Part shown: positions 11,016-19,617 of the stretch, piece by piece
Numbering within the stretch: the first letter of the stretch is position 1
How the letters are laid out: the number at the start of each line of letters is the position of its first letter
NCBI GenBank assembly: GCA_001771585.1
Contig: MEUE01000003.1
Location: forward strand, 434,001-498,000
Length of the DNA stretch: 64,000 bases
Reading direction: 5' to 3'
From: a candidate division WOR-1 bacterium RIFOXYB2_FULL_46_45
Lineage (GTDB): Bacteria; Margulisbacteria; WOR-1; XYC2-FULL-46-14
The notes under the pieces: generated by a model
Told to the model about the DNA's origin: nothing
The model's database searches: none
What the model saw: the letters and a program-made list of their open reading frames with translations, nothing else
Position numbers and translations under genes: made by a program

Positions 11016-12134
11016 TTACCCCGTAAAATACTGTGCCATGCTGAAATAGCGCTCGCCGGTGTCCGGAAAAACGGTGACCACCCGTTTTCCTTTGCCTAAT
11101 TTTTTCGCGACTTTTAAAGAAGCGGAGAGCGCCGCCCCCGCAGAAATGCCGGCAAAAACCCCCTCTTCTTTCGCCAGCCGCTTTGATCCGAAAAAAGCCT
11201 CGTCATCCTCAATTGTGATTATCTCGTCAATGATCTCGCGGTTTAAAATATCGGGGATAAAGCCGGCGCCAATCCCCTGAATTTTGTGCGGCCCGGGACT
11301 TTTGCCGGATAAGACCGCAGAAGTTGCCGGCTCAACCGCGACAATTAGAACTCCCGGTATTTTTTCTTTTAAAACTTCGCCGACTCCGGTAATGGTCCCT
11401 CCGGTGCCGACCCCGGCGACAAAGGCGTCAATTTGTCCTTCGGTCGCTTCCAAAATCTCTCGGGCAGTAACCTCGCGGTGTATTTTGGGATTGGCTTTAT
11501 TCTTAAATTGCTGCGGTATGAACGCCCCTTTGGTCTTTACCAAAAGCTGTTCGGCCCTTTTTATCGCCCCGGTCATCCCTTCCGCCGCCGGAGTTAAAAT
11601 AACTTCCGCCCCATAAGATTTGAGGATATAAATCCGCTCCAGGCTCATCGATTCGGGCATGGTCAAAATACATCTATATCCTTTGGCCGCTGAAATCAAA
11701 GCAAGCCCGATCCCGGTATTGCCGGAAGTCGGCTCAATAATTGTCCCGCCCGGTTTCAGCTCCCCGCTTTTTTCGGCATCCGTTATCATGGCCAGGGCAA
11801 CGCGGTCTTTGACCGATCCCCCCGGATTAGCGGCTTCAACCTTCGCCAAAATTTCCGCCATCTCCGGCCCTACTACATGATTAAGTTTCAAAAGCGGAGT
11901 TTTTCCGATTGTTTCGGAAATGTTTGAGGCAATTGCCCCTCCTCCCATAAAATAGACAAACTCAAGCCGGTCCCCTTCTTTAATCTCCAGATTATTATAT
12001 TTCTCTTTATCAACAACTTCCCCGTTTAATTCAACCGCCACTACCGCCGGCTTAATGTTGCGGTCATTCAAAATCTCGATCAATTTCTGCCCTTTTTTGA
12101 TCTCTTCTTCTTTTCCATTTATCGATATCTTCAT
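11016..12134 (-). CDS. ThiS-like sulfur carrier fused to cysteine synthase
   Basis: Residues 1-66 are a complete ThiS/CysO-type ubiquitin fold that ends in MGGG (64-66). The chain does not stop there but runs on as [16 protein letters not shown], the start of an O-acetylserine sulfhydrylase (CysK/CysM). PLP should bind K109 in GGSVKDR; TSGNTG and GTGGTITG are the phosphate-binding loops. A carrier must normally have a free C-terminal Gly to be thiocarboxylated, so cleavage after the glycines is required, probably by the JAMM protease of the same operon. An alternative is that the ThiS part acts only as a docking domain. The gene overlaps hemL by 4 bases. Confidence 0.9.
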   Translation of the reverse strand: MKISINGKEEEIKKGQKLIEILNDRNIKPAVVAVELNGEVVDKEKYNNLEIKEGDRLEFVYFMGGGAIASNISETIGKTPLLKLNHVVGPEMAEILAKVEAANPGGSVKDRVALAMITDAEKSGELKPGGTIIEPTSGNTGIGLALISAAKGYRCILTMPESMSLERIYILKSYGAEVILTPAAEGMTGAIKRAEQLLVKTKGAFIPQQFKNKANPKIHREVTAREILEATEGQIDAFVAGVGTGGTITGVGEVLKEKIPGVLIVAVEPATSAVLSGKSPGPHKIQGIGAGFIPDILNREIIDEIITIEDDEAFFGSKRLAKEEGVFAGISAGAALSASLKVAKKLGKGKRVVTVFPDTGERYFSMAQYFTG

Positions 12135-13204
12135 ATTTTCCTCCTTGCATGCGCTGTTGAAATAAAATTCGCTTCATCTTTTGATGGCGCGAAATAAAAT
12201 CCCTTCTCTATCATCCGCCAGAAGAACCCGGCGTATTCCTTTCTATCATTAAATTTGAAACTAAACATCGAACCGACGCGGGAATACTCCATCTTCATCC
12301 CTTCGCAAAGATATCGGGTCTTTTCTTCCAAATCTTTATAAATTTTCTTGTCTTTTAATGTTTTTAAAACTTCGATTCCAGCCGCAACCGCGACCGGATT
12401 GCCGGATAAGGTTCCCGCCTGATAAACCAGCCCAAGCGGCGCCACCTGATCCATTAAACCTTTTCGCCCTCCAAAAGCCGCCAGAGGAAAACCTCCTCCG
12501 ATTATTTTTCCTAAACAGGTTAAGTCTGCTTTTACTTTATAAAGCTCCTGCGCGCCGCCATAAGCGACCCGAAATCCGGTAATTACTTCATCAAAAATTA
12601 AAATAATTTTATTTTTATCGCAAATCTTGCGCAACCCTTCTAAAAATCCTGATTTCGGAGCAATAACTCCGGAATTTCCAGCCACCGGCTCGACAATAAT
12701 TGCCGCAACTTTATCCGAAACTAAATTTTTAACCGAACCCAAATTGTTATATTCGGCTTCAAGATAATCTTGTTCCGACCAGCCGTGATAGCATTGCCTG
12801 AACTTAATCACTTTTTTCCTGCCGGTTAGGGCGAATGCCAATTTTAACGCCCCCATCACCGCTTCCGTTCCCGACGAAACAAAGCGTACTTTCTCAATCG
12901 AAGGAAAAGCACCGCAAATCATTTTTGCCAACTCGGTCTCTTTTTCCGTCGGCGCGCCAAAACTGCTCCCGTTTTTAACGGCGGCCGTAACCGCCGCTAC
13001 TACCTTAGGATGCGCGTGCCCAAGGATCAACGCCCCCCAGCTCATAACATAATCAATAAATTTTCTATTGTTCTGATCTCTGATCTCTGCCCCCTGACCC
13101 CTTTTTATAAATATCGGCTCTCCTCCGACCGCCCCAAAAGCACGGACAGGACTGTTGACCCCGCCGACTAAATATTTTTTTGCCTGTGCAAATCTTTGGT
13201 CCAT
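12131..13204 (-). CDS. hemL: Glutamate-1-semialdehyde 2,1-aminomutase, compact form
   Basis: The protein has [10 protein letters not shown] at the N terminus, [27 protein letters not shown] and the PLP lysine in [13 protein letters not shown]. It turns glutamate-1-semialdehyde into 5-aminolevulinate, the tetrapyrrole precursor. With 357 residues it is about 70 shorter than usual: a segment after CYHG is missing, and the C terminus stops right after the ISTAH region. It overlaps hemB by 37 bases and thiS::cysK by 4 bases, so the end is real and not a frameshift. Confidence 0.92.
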   Translation of the reverse strand: MDQRFAQAKKYLVGGVNSPVRAFGAVGGEPIFIKRGQGAEIRDQNNRKFIDYVMSWGALILGHAHPKVVAAVTAAVKNGSSFGAPTEKETELAKMICGAFPSIEKVRFVSSGTEAVMGALKLAFALTGRKKVIKFRQCYHGWSEQDYLEAEYNNLGSVKNLVSDKVAAIIVEPVAGNSGVIAPKSGFLEGLRKICDKNKIILIFDEVITGFRVAYGGAQELYKVKADLTCLGKIIGGGFPLAAFGGRKGLMDQVAPLGLVYQAGTLSGNPVAVAAGIEVLKTLKDKKIYKDLEEKTRYLCEGMKMEYSRVGSMFSFKFNDRKEYAGFFWRMIEKGFYFAPSKDEANFISTAHARRKI

Positions 13205-14025
13205 TGTCCGACCTCTTTGGAAAAATAGGTGATTATTAAATCCGCCCCAGCCCGCTTGATCGCCGATAAGGATTCCAAAATCATTCCTTTATTCCCGTAA
13301 AGCATAGCATATTCGCCGCTGACATTATAAGCGGCTATAGTAAAATTAAATTTTTGCTTGGCTTGAAAAATAATATCAAGATAAGCCAAAGCGGGTTTTA
13401 TCATTACAATATCCGCTCCTTCTTTTATTTCAACCGCGATTCTCTCCAATGCCTCGTCTGACCTCTGATAATCAAGTTGGTAAGCCCTGCGCTCTCCGAA
13501 AGCGGGAGCAGATTTTGCCGCTTCGCGGAATGGCCCGTAAAAACCGGAAGCGAACTTGGCGGAATAGGCCAAAATTTTTACTTTATTCCCCAAGGCTTCT
13601 CTTATCGCCCTAACCTGACCCTTCATCATTGCCGACGGCGCGACATAATCCGCCCCGGCCTCCGCATGCGATCTCGCGATTTTCACCAGGGCTTCCAAGG
13701 TATTCCCCGCTCTGCAATGGCCGTCTGTTGTGTACGCACACAAGCACACATCTGTCATAACAATCAATTTGGGAAAGCTCTTTTTAATTGCCCTGACCGC
13801 ATTCTGCACAACTCCGTCCTTAGCATACGCTTCCGATCCGTTCTCGTCCTTTCTCTTCGGCAGACCGAACAACAAGATATTATCTATCCCCAATTCAGTT
13901 AGTTCCGCCAATTCAAGCAACAAATTATCCGCCGACAAACGATAGATCCCCGGCATAGAGTCTATCTTTTGCCTCTGTTTATTTCCTGCGACAACAAAAT
14001 ACGGCATTATTAAATCTTTGATCAT
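13168..14025 (-). CDS. hemB: Delta-aminolevulinic acid dehydratase (porphobilinogen synthase), compact form
   Basis: The zinc site CLCAYTTDGHC and the two active lysines (in SAKFASGFYGP and VMIKPALAY) are all present. The enzyme joins two aminolevulinate molecules to porphobilinogen. It has 285 residues against the usual 320-335; the N-terminal arm that normally wraps the neighbouring subunit is absent, because the protein starts at IMPYFVV. The ATG overlaps the stop of cobA/hemD (ATGA). Confidence 0.93.
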   Translation of the reverse strand: MIKDLIMPYFVVAGNKQRQKIDSMPGIYRLSADNLLLELAELTELGIDNILLFGLPKRKDENGSEAYAKDGVVQNAVRAIKKSFPKLIVMTDVCLCAYTTDGHCRAGNTLEALVKIARSHAEAGADYVAPSAMMKGQVRAIREALGNKVKILAYSAKFASGFYGPFREAAKSAPAFGERRAYQLDYQRSDEALERIAVEIKEGADIVMIKPALAYLDIIFQAKQKFNFTIAAYNVSGEYAMLYGNKGMILESLSAIKRAGADLIITYFSKEVGQWTKDLHRQKNI

Positions 14026-15341
14026 TTATTAAAAACCCGCTTAACCTCTTTTCTGGTCACTTCTCCAATCCAAGAGATTTTAACCCTTTTTGGGATTGTT
14101 TTATAACGTTTCTTGAAATTTCTGACCGCCGACGGGCTGGTAAACATAATCTCGTCAAAAAAACTAACATCCAAATCGGGCAGGTTTTGGGGCATTACAT
14201 TATCATAAGCGACACAACTGACTACATGAGCCCCCAGTCTTGTAAGCTTCTCTTCCAAACCTTTATCCGCCAAATTAGAACGGGGCATAAAGACTAATTG
14301 CTGTTTAATGCCTTCCTTTTTTAATTCCTGGGACAAGCCATCGGCCGATTCGATTTTTGGCACTAAATCCGCTTTAACCCCGTAATTTTGCAGCGCGGAA
14401 GCGGTTGACCGGCCAACGGCAGCAATCTTAAGTCCGGCTAAACTCCTGGCATCTAAAGCTAAATTAAATAAGCGTTCAAAAAAGTATTGCACGCCATAAC
14501 GGCTGGAAAAGAGCAGCCAATTAAACATTTCCAAATTTTTAAGCCGATGGTCAAGCTGGCTGTAATCGGCTAAAGGTTTAATTTCGATCATCGGCAGATG
14601 AAAATATGTCCCGGGCAGGAAAAATTTTTCTCCTGAAAGTCCGGTAAATAAGATCCGCCGATTATTTTTGAACCAGTCGTATTTTTTATTGGCTCCGATT
14701 ATGATTATGGCTGGAGCCGGGATTTTTTGGGCTTTTTGGGCGATATCGGCCAGGCTGCCTTCCACTTTTTTTTGAAAAATGCTCCCGGCACAAGATACAA
14801 CCGTCACCGGCGTGCGGGGAGATTTTTTATTTTGCAGTAGTTTATCAACAATACTGCCCAGATTTTCAACTGCCATATAGAGGACAATTGAAGGCAATGC
14901 CGCAATTTTTTCCCAGTCAATAGTGCTTTGACCGGAAACTTCGTGGCCGGTTGCCAAAACCACGCTGGAAGCAAATCCCCGGGCAGTGAGAGGTGTTCCG
15001 GAATAGGCCGCCGCCGCGTTGCCGGCAGTGACTCCCGGCACGATCTCAAATTCTATGTTAGCCGCACGCAAAGCATTGATCTCCTCTTTCAAGCGACCGA
15101 AGATCGAGGGATCCCCGTTCTTTAACCGGGCTACCTTCTTCCCCTCTTTGGCCCTTTTCACCATGAGGTCCGGCGATCCGTCGGAGCGGCTCAGTTTTGC
15201 CGAAAGCCCCAAAAACAGGCCGGGATCAACCAGGTAATCATAGATGATGACCTCGGCCTGTTTTAAAATATTCAAGCCTCTGGCAGTTATAAGATCCGGT
15301 CTGCCCGGCCCCGCCCCTATTAAATAAACTTTTCCAGCCAT
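14022..15341 (-). CDS. Uroporphyrinogen-III C-methyltransferase / uroporphyrinogen-III synthase fusion
   Basis: Residues 1-220 are a SAM-dependent methyltransferase of the CobA/CysG-A type (VYLIGAGPGRPDLIT, RLKNGDPSIFGR, VPGVTAG). Residues about 225-439 match HemD, uroporphyrinogen-III synthase (AAVGRSTASAL, FTSPSAVRNF). The fusion converts hydroxymethylbilane to uroporphyrinogen III and then to precorrin-2, the siroheme precursor. The methyltransferase half is shortened between LSRSDG and KRAKEGK. The operon has no precorrin-2 dehydrogenase/ferrochelatase (SirC/Met8), so that step must be encoded elsewhere. It overlaps hemC by 22 bases. Confidence 0.9.
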   Translation of the reverse strand: MAGKVYLIGAGPGRPDLITARGLNILKQAEVIIYDYLVDPGLFLGLSAKLSRSDGSPDLMVKRAKEGKKVARLKNGDPSIFGRLKEEINALRAANIEFEIVPGVTAGNAAAAYSGTPLTARGFASSVVLATGHEVSGQSTIDWEKIAALPSIVLYMAVENLGSIVDKLLQNKKSPRTPVTVVSCAGSIFQKKVEGSLADIAQKAQKIPAPAIIIIGANKKYDWFKNNRRILFTGLSGEKFFLPGTYFHLPMIEIKPLADYSQLDHRLKNLEMFNWLLFSSRYGVQYFFERLFNLALDARSLAGLKIAAVGRSTASALQNYGVKADLVPKIESADGLSQELKKEGIKQQLVFMPRSNLADKGLEEKLTRLGAHVVSCVAYDNVMPQNLPDLDVSFFDEIMFTSPSAVRNFKKRYKTIPKRVKISWIGEVTRKEVKRVFNK

Positions 15342-15940
15342 TCTTTTATCTCCCCATCGTCTTTTCTTGCCTGGATCGCCAGCGATCCCTGCCCTTTGGC
15401 AGTTTCAAAATCTAATCTTTCCGCTATGCGATCGTCCAGCCTCAAGCGAACCAGCGCCGCCGCGGCAACAATGATCGCGTCATATTCCCCCCGATCCAAT
15501 TTGTCCAGCCTTTCGTCAATATTTCCGCGCAAATCCAAAATCTGTAAATCCGGCCGGATCAAGAAGGCCTGTTCTCTTCTCCTGCCGCTGCTGGTTCCTA
15601 TCTTTGCCCCTTTGGGCAATTCGGCAAGTTTCAAATTGTTTTTTGAAACCAACGCGTCGTCTTCATCAATAGACCGCATCGTAAAAATTAAGAGCCCGTC
15701 CTTGACCGTGTCAGGCAGATCCTTAGCCGAATGGACTGCTAAATCGATCTTATTTTCAAGCAAGGCGGCCTCGATCGCGCCGGTAAAATCTACCTGATCG
15801 GCCGGACTTAATTTATCTCTGTCGCCAGCAGTCTCAAAAATAACTATTTCATAATCCGCTTCCGGAAGCAGGCTTTTTGCCTCTTTTACCTGCGCCAGCG
15901 CTAAGCGACTGCCGCGGGTGCCAATTCTAATTTTCCGCAA
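15320..15940 (-). CDS. hemC: Porphobilinogen deaminase (hydroxymethylbilane synthase), truncated two-domain form
   Basis: Domains 1 and 2 are clear: RIGTRGSRLALAQ, HSAKDLP with the catalytic Asp, IGTSSGRRREQ, and RGNIDERLDKL, ending in GQGSLAIQARKD. The protein stops at residue 206, whereas the family has about 310. The missing third domain carries the cysteine that holds the dipyrromethane cofactor, and this protein contains no cysteine at all. The next gene begins 22 bases before its stop, so no third domain is hidden in another frame. Whether it can build the cofactor in another way is open. Confidence 0.88.
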   Translation of the reverse strand: MRKIRIGTRGSRLALAQVKEAKSLLPEADYEIVIFETAGDRDKLSPADQVDFTGAIEAALLENKIDLAVHSAKDLPDTVKDGLLIFTMRSIDEDDALVSKNNLKLAELPKGAKIGTSSGRRREQAFLIRPDLQILDLRGNIDERLDKLDRGEYDAIIVAAAALVRLRLDDRIAERLDFETAKGQGSLAIQARKDDGEIKEWLEKFI

Positions 15941-16680
15941 AATATTCTCACCTCTTCGTCAACTATTTCTTTGGCTTTTATCGCTTCAAATTTCCGTTCC
16001 AATAAATTGGCACTGATTTCTTCTTTAATGTCATTAATATTTAACAGTGTAACTCCGGGAACCAAAACCACTTTCGGATCAATGTCCCTGGGCACAGCCA
16101 GATCGATAATTATTAATGGTTTAATTCTTTTACCAATCTGATCTTTCTTTAAAATCAAATGCGGAGCGGAAGTCGAACTTATCACCAAATCCGCGTCTTT
16201 TATTTCCTGCGCCAGGCGATCAAAACGCACTGCCCGTCCACCAATGCTTTCCGCAAGCTTTTTCGCCCCGGCAAAAGTCCGGTTGGCTACCAGAACAAAA
16301 CTAAAATTCCTTTTCATTAAATTTTTTAAAACCACGCGGCTTACTTTGCCGGAACCGATCAAAACAATTTTTTTGTCCTTCTCTTCCAACAGCTTATCCG
16401 CCTGGGCGACTGCGGCTGATGCGATTGAGACATTGCCGCGGGAAATCCCTGTTTCCCTGCGCACCCTTGCGCCTACAGCCACTGCTTGAGCAAAAAGGTT
16501 TTTCAAGCCGATATCTTCGGCTTTGAGGCCCGCCCGTTTGACTTGCCCCAAAATCTCCCACTCCCCCAAAATCTGTGACTCCAACCCTGCCGCCACCCGA
16601 AACAGGTGCCTGACATTTTCAACCGAAGGCTCCTGATATAATTCAACCCGATTGCAAGTTCTCAAAAGCACCCCCTTCAT
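15901..16680 (-). CDS. hemA: Glutamyl-tRNA reductase, compact form
   Basis: The catalytic cysteine is C9 in RTCNRVE, followed by LESQILGEWEILGQVK, RETGISRGNVSIASAAV and a Rossmann loop VLIGSGKVS. The enzyme reduces glutamyl-tRNA to glutamate-1-semialdehyde. Only 259 residues are present against about 420. About 45 residues before TCNR, roughly 30 between the active-site segment and the LESQILGE block, and the C-terminal dimerisation domain are missing. The start overlaps the permease stop (ATGA) and the end overlaps hemC by 40 bases, so the short form is genuine. Confidence 0.9.
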   Translation of the reverse strand: MKGVLLRTCNRVELYQEPSVENVRHLFRVAAGLESQILGEWEILGQVKRAGLKAEDIGLKNLFAQAVAVGARVRRETGISRGNVSIASAAVAQADKLLEEKDKKIVLIGSGKVSRVVLKNLMKRNFSFVLVANRTFAGAKKLAESIGGRAVRFDRLAQEIKDADLVISSTSAPHLILKKDQIGKRIKPLIIIDLAVPRDIDPKVVLVPGVTLLNINDIKEEISANLLERKFEAIKAKEIVDEEVRIFCGKLELAPAAVA

Positions 16681-17633
16681 AAAAACACCTTTGTCAGAAA
16701 AAATCCTACGCTAAAAGAAATAATCGGCGTAATTGACCAGGTTAAAAATATTCTGCGGGTGGCTTTCTCATTAAAAATATGCCTTTCGTGTTTTACAACG
16801 CCGATCGCCATTACCGACAAGGCGCTAAGCTGCACCAAAGACTGGGGAATCCCCATAAGGGAGGCAAAAAGCAACAAGGTGGCCGTTACAACCCCAACCA
16901 AAGACGAAGAAATTAAACCTAAAGGAACAATTTCTTCGCCCAATGTTTTCATAATCCGTTTTCCTATAAAAAGACCGCCGGCGCCAAATAAAAGAGCCAC
17001 AACCGCCAATCCCAATATCGGATCAATTAGTCCGGCACCGGCAAGAGGACCGACCGCATTGGCAACATTGTTGGTTCCGGCCGCGAAGGCAATATAGCAG
17101 GAACTGGCAAAAGCCAGTGTTTTAAGGTTTTTATCTTTATTAAAAATATGCTGATAAAGCCACAAGTTATTGAGCCTGGGCGGATAAATTATCTTGTACA
17201 AAAAATAAGTAATGGCAAATCCCAGCACCGGCAAAATTATCCAAAAAGGAATAATTCGCCATAAAGTCGCGATTTCTATTCTGCCCAAAGCGAGGCCGAC
17301 TCCGGAAAGAGCAAAAACAGTAGTCCAGCTGGTTGACTCGGGAACCCGCAAAAGATTGGCAATTATTAATCCGGAAACCGCGGCCAGCAAAATCACCAAC
17401 ACAACATCAAAAGTTATATGCCCCGAAGGGATAATTTTTTCACCCAAGGTCTTCGCAACATTTTGCCCGGCCAATACAGCTCCCAAGAGGATAAAGACGG
17501 TAAACCAGATTACCGCCTTTTTATGATCGATCAACTTTGCCCCAAATAATGTGGCAAAAGAGGGAGCAAGATTGCTCGCTCCCATGCTCATTGCGAAAAT
17601 CAATACGCTAAATATTAATAAAACTACTTTCAG
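16677..17633 (-). CDS. PiT/CysP-family permease, probably for sulfate
   Basis: The protein has two inverted-repeat signatures of the PiT family (MGASNLAPSFATLFGAK and AGTNNVANAVGPLAGAG) and about ten membrane helices. Bacillus CysP, a sulfate permease, belongs to the same family, and the place between cysH and hemA in a sulfur operon suggests sulfate rather than phosphate. I set the start at CTG (17633), inside the cysH stop as C-TGA, with AAGGGAG 7 bases upstream. An in-frame TAA lies just before it, and the first normal start (TTG at 17603) would remove most of the first helix. Confidence 0.82.
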   Translation of the reverse strand: MKVVLLIFSVLIFAMSMGASNLAPSFATLFGAKLIDHKKAVIWFTVFILLGAVLAGQNVAKTLGEKIIPSGHITFDVVLVILLAAVSGLIIANLLRVPESTSWTTVFALSGVGLALGRIEIATLWRIIPFWIILPVLGFAITYFLYKIIYPPRLNNLWLYQHIFNKDKNLKTLAFASSCYIAFAAGTNNVANAVGPLAGAGLIDPILGLAVVALLFGAGGLFIGKRIMKTLGEEIVPLGLISSSLVGVVTATLLLFASLMGIPQSLVQLSALSVMAIGVVKHERHIFNEKATRRIFLTWSITPIISFSVGFFLTKVFL

Positions 17634-18355
17634 ATTCCATCTCCCTTAACATTTGTCAGCGGTCTGGTATGAATTCCGCATTCGCCGCCGCATTTTGATG
17701 TTCCGATCCAGCGTCCCGCTCTCTCGTTGTCCTCGCTGGTAATCTTTGTGCATGGTTCGCACCCCAACGATCTGTACCCTAATTTATAAAGAGGATTGAC
17801 CGGAATCTGATAAAGAGCCAGATATTGCCAAACTTCTCTCTCTTTCCAGATCAAGATCGGATTTAATTTAATCAGGTCTTTATCTCTCTCTTCAACTTCC
17901 CTAAAATCGGTCCTGGTTCTCCCCTCTGTGCAGCGAAGTCCGGTTACCCAGCAGGAAACTTTCATCTCTTCCACCGCCCGGCGGACCGGCTCAACCTTTA
18001 AAATGTCGCAGCACTTATCGGGATCAGTCTCATATAATTTATCCGGTATATCCGCTTCGTCATTGGCGTAAATTTTCAGCTCCGGATATCTAGCGACCTC
18101 GTCATTCATAAATTTTTTGGTCTCTTTCGGCTTAAACCTGGTCGTAACGATAAACCCCCTGATCTTGGGACTGACTTTCTTGGCAAGATCCCAAACAACC
18201 ACCGAATCTTTTCCCAGACTATTCGCGACAACCAACCCCTCCCCGTATCTTTTATATGCCTCATCAATTAATGCCAGAGACCTGTCAACCTTCTCCTTAA
18301 AATTTAAATTGTCAACTAAATACTTCAAATCATCTTTATTTTCTAGCAAACCCAT
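17630..18355 (-). CDS. cysH: APS/PAPS reductase
   Basis: The N-terminal SLGKDS loop binds the nucleotide. Cysteines C115-C116 (KCCDILK) and C199/C202 (GCEPC) form the 4Fe-4S site typical of enzymes that use adenosine 5'-phosphosulfate, and C226 in GGECGIH is the catalytic cysteine. The enzyme reduces activated sulfate to sulfite for the sulfite reductase of the same operon. AGGAGG lies 5 bases before the ATG. No ATP sulfurylase or APS kinase gene is seen in the window. Confidence 0.93.
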   Translation of the reverse strand: MGLLENKDDLKYLVDNLNFKEKVDRSLALIDEAYKRYGEGLVVANSLGKDSVVVWDLAKKVSPKIRGFIVTTRFKPKETKKFMNDEVARYPELKIYANDEADIPDKLYETDPDKCCDILKVEPVRRAVEEMKVSCWVTGLRCTEGRTRTDFREVEERDKDLIKLNPILIWKEREVWQYLALYQIPVNPLYKLGYRSLGCEPCTKITSEDNERAGRWIGTSKCGGECGIHTRPLTNVKGDGI

Positions 18356-18369
18356 TTTCTCCTCCTTAA

Positions 18370-18822
18370 TTATATTGAATAATCCAAATATTTTTTTGTC
18401 TTCGCGATATTTTTTTTCTGCCTTTCCTTCAAATTCTCAAAAGTGATATTGTCGACCTTTTCGGCAATCATCTTGCCAATATCACAAAAGACCTCGCGCA
18501 ATACGCAATTGCCGGAATAATTGCAGGGACTCGGCTTTGCCGCAAAAGCACAAGAGATCGGCTCTACCGGCCCGTCGACAAAACGGACAATTTGCCCTAA
18601 AGTGATCTGGGCCGGCTTGTGGGCCAGAACATATCCCCCATTTCTCCCGCGCAAGCTCTTTACGAACCGTCCCTTCTTAAGCTGTAACAATATTTGTTCC
18701 AAAAATTTATAAGGGATGTCCTGCCGCTTGGATATCTCATCCACACTCTGCGGCTTGTCGTAATACATAGCCAGATCCAAAACCGCCTTCAAGGCGTAAT
18801 CCCCTTTAAATGTTATCTTCAT
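18370..18822 (-). CDS. Rrf2-family transcriptional regulator, first gene of the sulfur operon
   Basis: The winged helix-turn-helix part (DYALKAVLDLAMYY, YKFLEQILLQLKKGRFVKS, RGRNGGYVLA) defines the Rrf2 family, which includes CymR and IscR. Four cysteines (C91, C100, C106, C113) could hold an Fe-S cluster as in IscR/NsrR, whereas CymR senses cysteine through CysK. It is the promoter-proximal gene, 14 bases before cysH, so it probably controls sulfate assimilation and itself. The signal (Fe-S status or cysteine level) cannot be told from the sequence. Confidence 0.9.
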   Translation of the reverse strand: MKITFKGDYALKAVLDLAMYYDKPQSVDEISKRQDIPYKFLEQILLQLKKGRFVKSLRGRNGGYVLAHKPAQITLGQIVRFVDGPVEPISCAFAAKPSPCNYSGNCVLREVFCDIGKMIAEKVDNITFENLKERQKKNIAKTKKYLDYSI

Positions 18823-18848
18823 TTTAATATCCTACTAACTATATCGGA

Positions 18849-18878
18849 ATAATAGCATATTATGCCATGGTCTGTCAA
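18849..18878 (-). promoter_or_regulatory. Promoter of the sulfur operon
   Basis: On the minus strand TTGACA (18873-18878), 18 bases, TATTAT (18849-18854). An imperfect inverted repeat (ATTCC...GGAT) covers 18829-18850, between the -10 box and the rrf2 start, and could be the site where the Rrf2 regulator represses its own operon. Confidence 0.7.
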
Positions 18879-18897
18879 GTCTTTGTTTTTGGGATTT

Positions 18898-19371
18898 TTA
18901 TTGTTCGATATTTGTGCCGCGACCGCAGAACATACTTAGCGCCCTACTCTCTTTCTCTTCCTTGGGCAGCACCAAAAACCCGCCTAATATAAAAAATACT
19001 CCGGCAGAAAAGGATGCATGAATAAAAAACAATTTCCTTGCAAAGGAATAATCGGAGAGAAAAAAATTTGCAAAGTTTAAGCCGACTATCAGTGATCCTC
19101 CAATAAGCCCCATAATCGGAGCCCGCTCCAACAACGGCCGGATCTGATTACCCAAGAGAGAGAACGATACGGCTAAATAGCAATCACTTTGCGAAATATC
19201 CTCTACCGCTCTTGAGACACTGCCAAGGACGGAGATCCTTCTGTTTTCCCACGCCAATTTTAAGCAGGGGAAATAGGTCTTTTTATCCGGGTCCCGAAGG
19301 TTTGCCCGGGCGACATATTTGAATGTCTCGGGATACGTGATCCTCATTTTTAACGTGCTGACGATGCTCAT
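18898..19371 (-). CDS. Hypothetical membrane protein, 157 residues
   Basis: I do not recognise the family. The first 75 residues are soluble and mixed. Two hydrophobic segments follow (IMGLIGGSLIVGLNFANFFL and LFFIHASFSAGVFFILGGFL), then a charged tail. This predicts a small inner-membrane protein with a cytoplasmic N-terminal domain. It is separated from rrf2 by the sulfur-operon promoter and is therefore not part of that operon. Confidence 0.65.
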   Translation of the reverse strand: MSIVSTLKMRITYPETFKYVARANLRDPDKKTYFPCLKLAWENRRISVLGSVSRAVEDISQSDCYLAVSFSLLGNQIRPLLERAPIMGLIGGSLIVGLNFANFFLSDYSFARKLFFIHASFSAGVFFILGGFLVLPKEEKESRALSMFCGRGTNIEQ

Positions 19372-19425
19372 ATGGCTTTCTCCTACATATATATCGTTAA
19401 AATGAGGGGTAAATTTCAGTTAAAG

Positions 19426-19617
19426 TCAGCCGCCGCCGACAAAAGAGACGATCTCCACCCTATCCCCATCCTTGAGCGCGGGATTTTCTCCGCGGGGAAT
19501 AATTGATCCGTTTAATTCGATCACCAGATTTTCGGGATGCAGATTGAGAACCGCAAGCAGTCCTGCTGTATCTTCTATATTATATGCGGATTCTTTGCCG
19601 TTAATTGTTAATCGCAT
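19426..19617 (-). CDS. thiS: Free-standing sulfur carrier protein ThiS
   Basis: The 63-residue beta-grasp protein ends in FVGGG, giving an exposed glycine tail for adenylation and thiocarboxylation. It donates sulfur to thiamine thiazole synthesis or another sulfur-transfer reaction. It overlaps the E1 gene thiF by 10 bases. Unlike the ThiS domain of the cysteine synthase fusion, it needs no processing beyond a possible loss of one glycine. Confidence 0.88.
   Translation of the reverse strand: MRLTINGKESAYNIEDTAGLLAVLNLHPENLVIELNGSIIPRGENPALKDGDRVEIVSFVGGG

Noticed and set aside
15320-15940. hemC as a frameshifted full-length gene
   Set aside because: cobA/hemD starts before the hemC stop and continues without interruption, so no domain 3 is encoded downstream in another frame.
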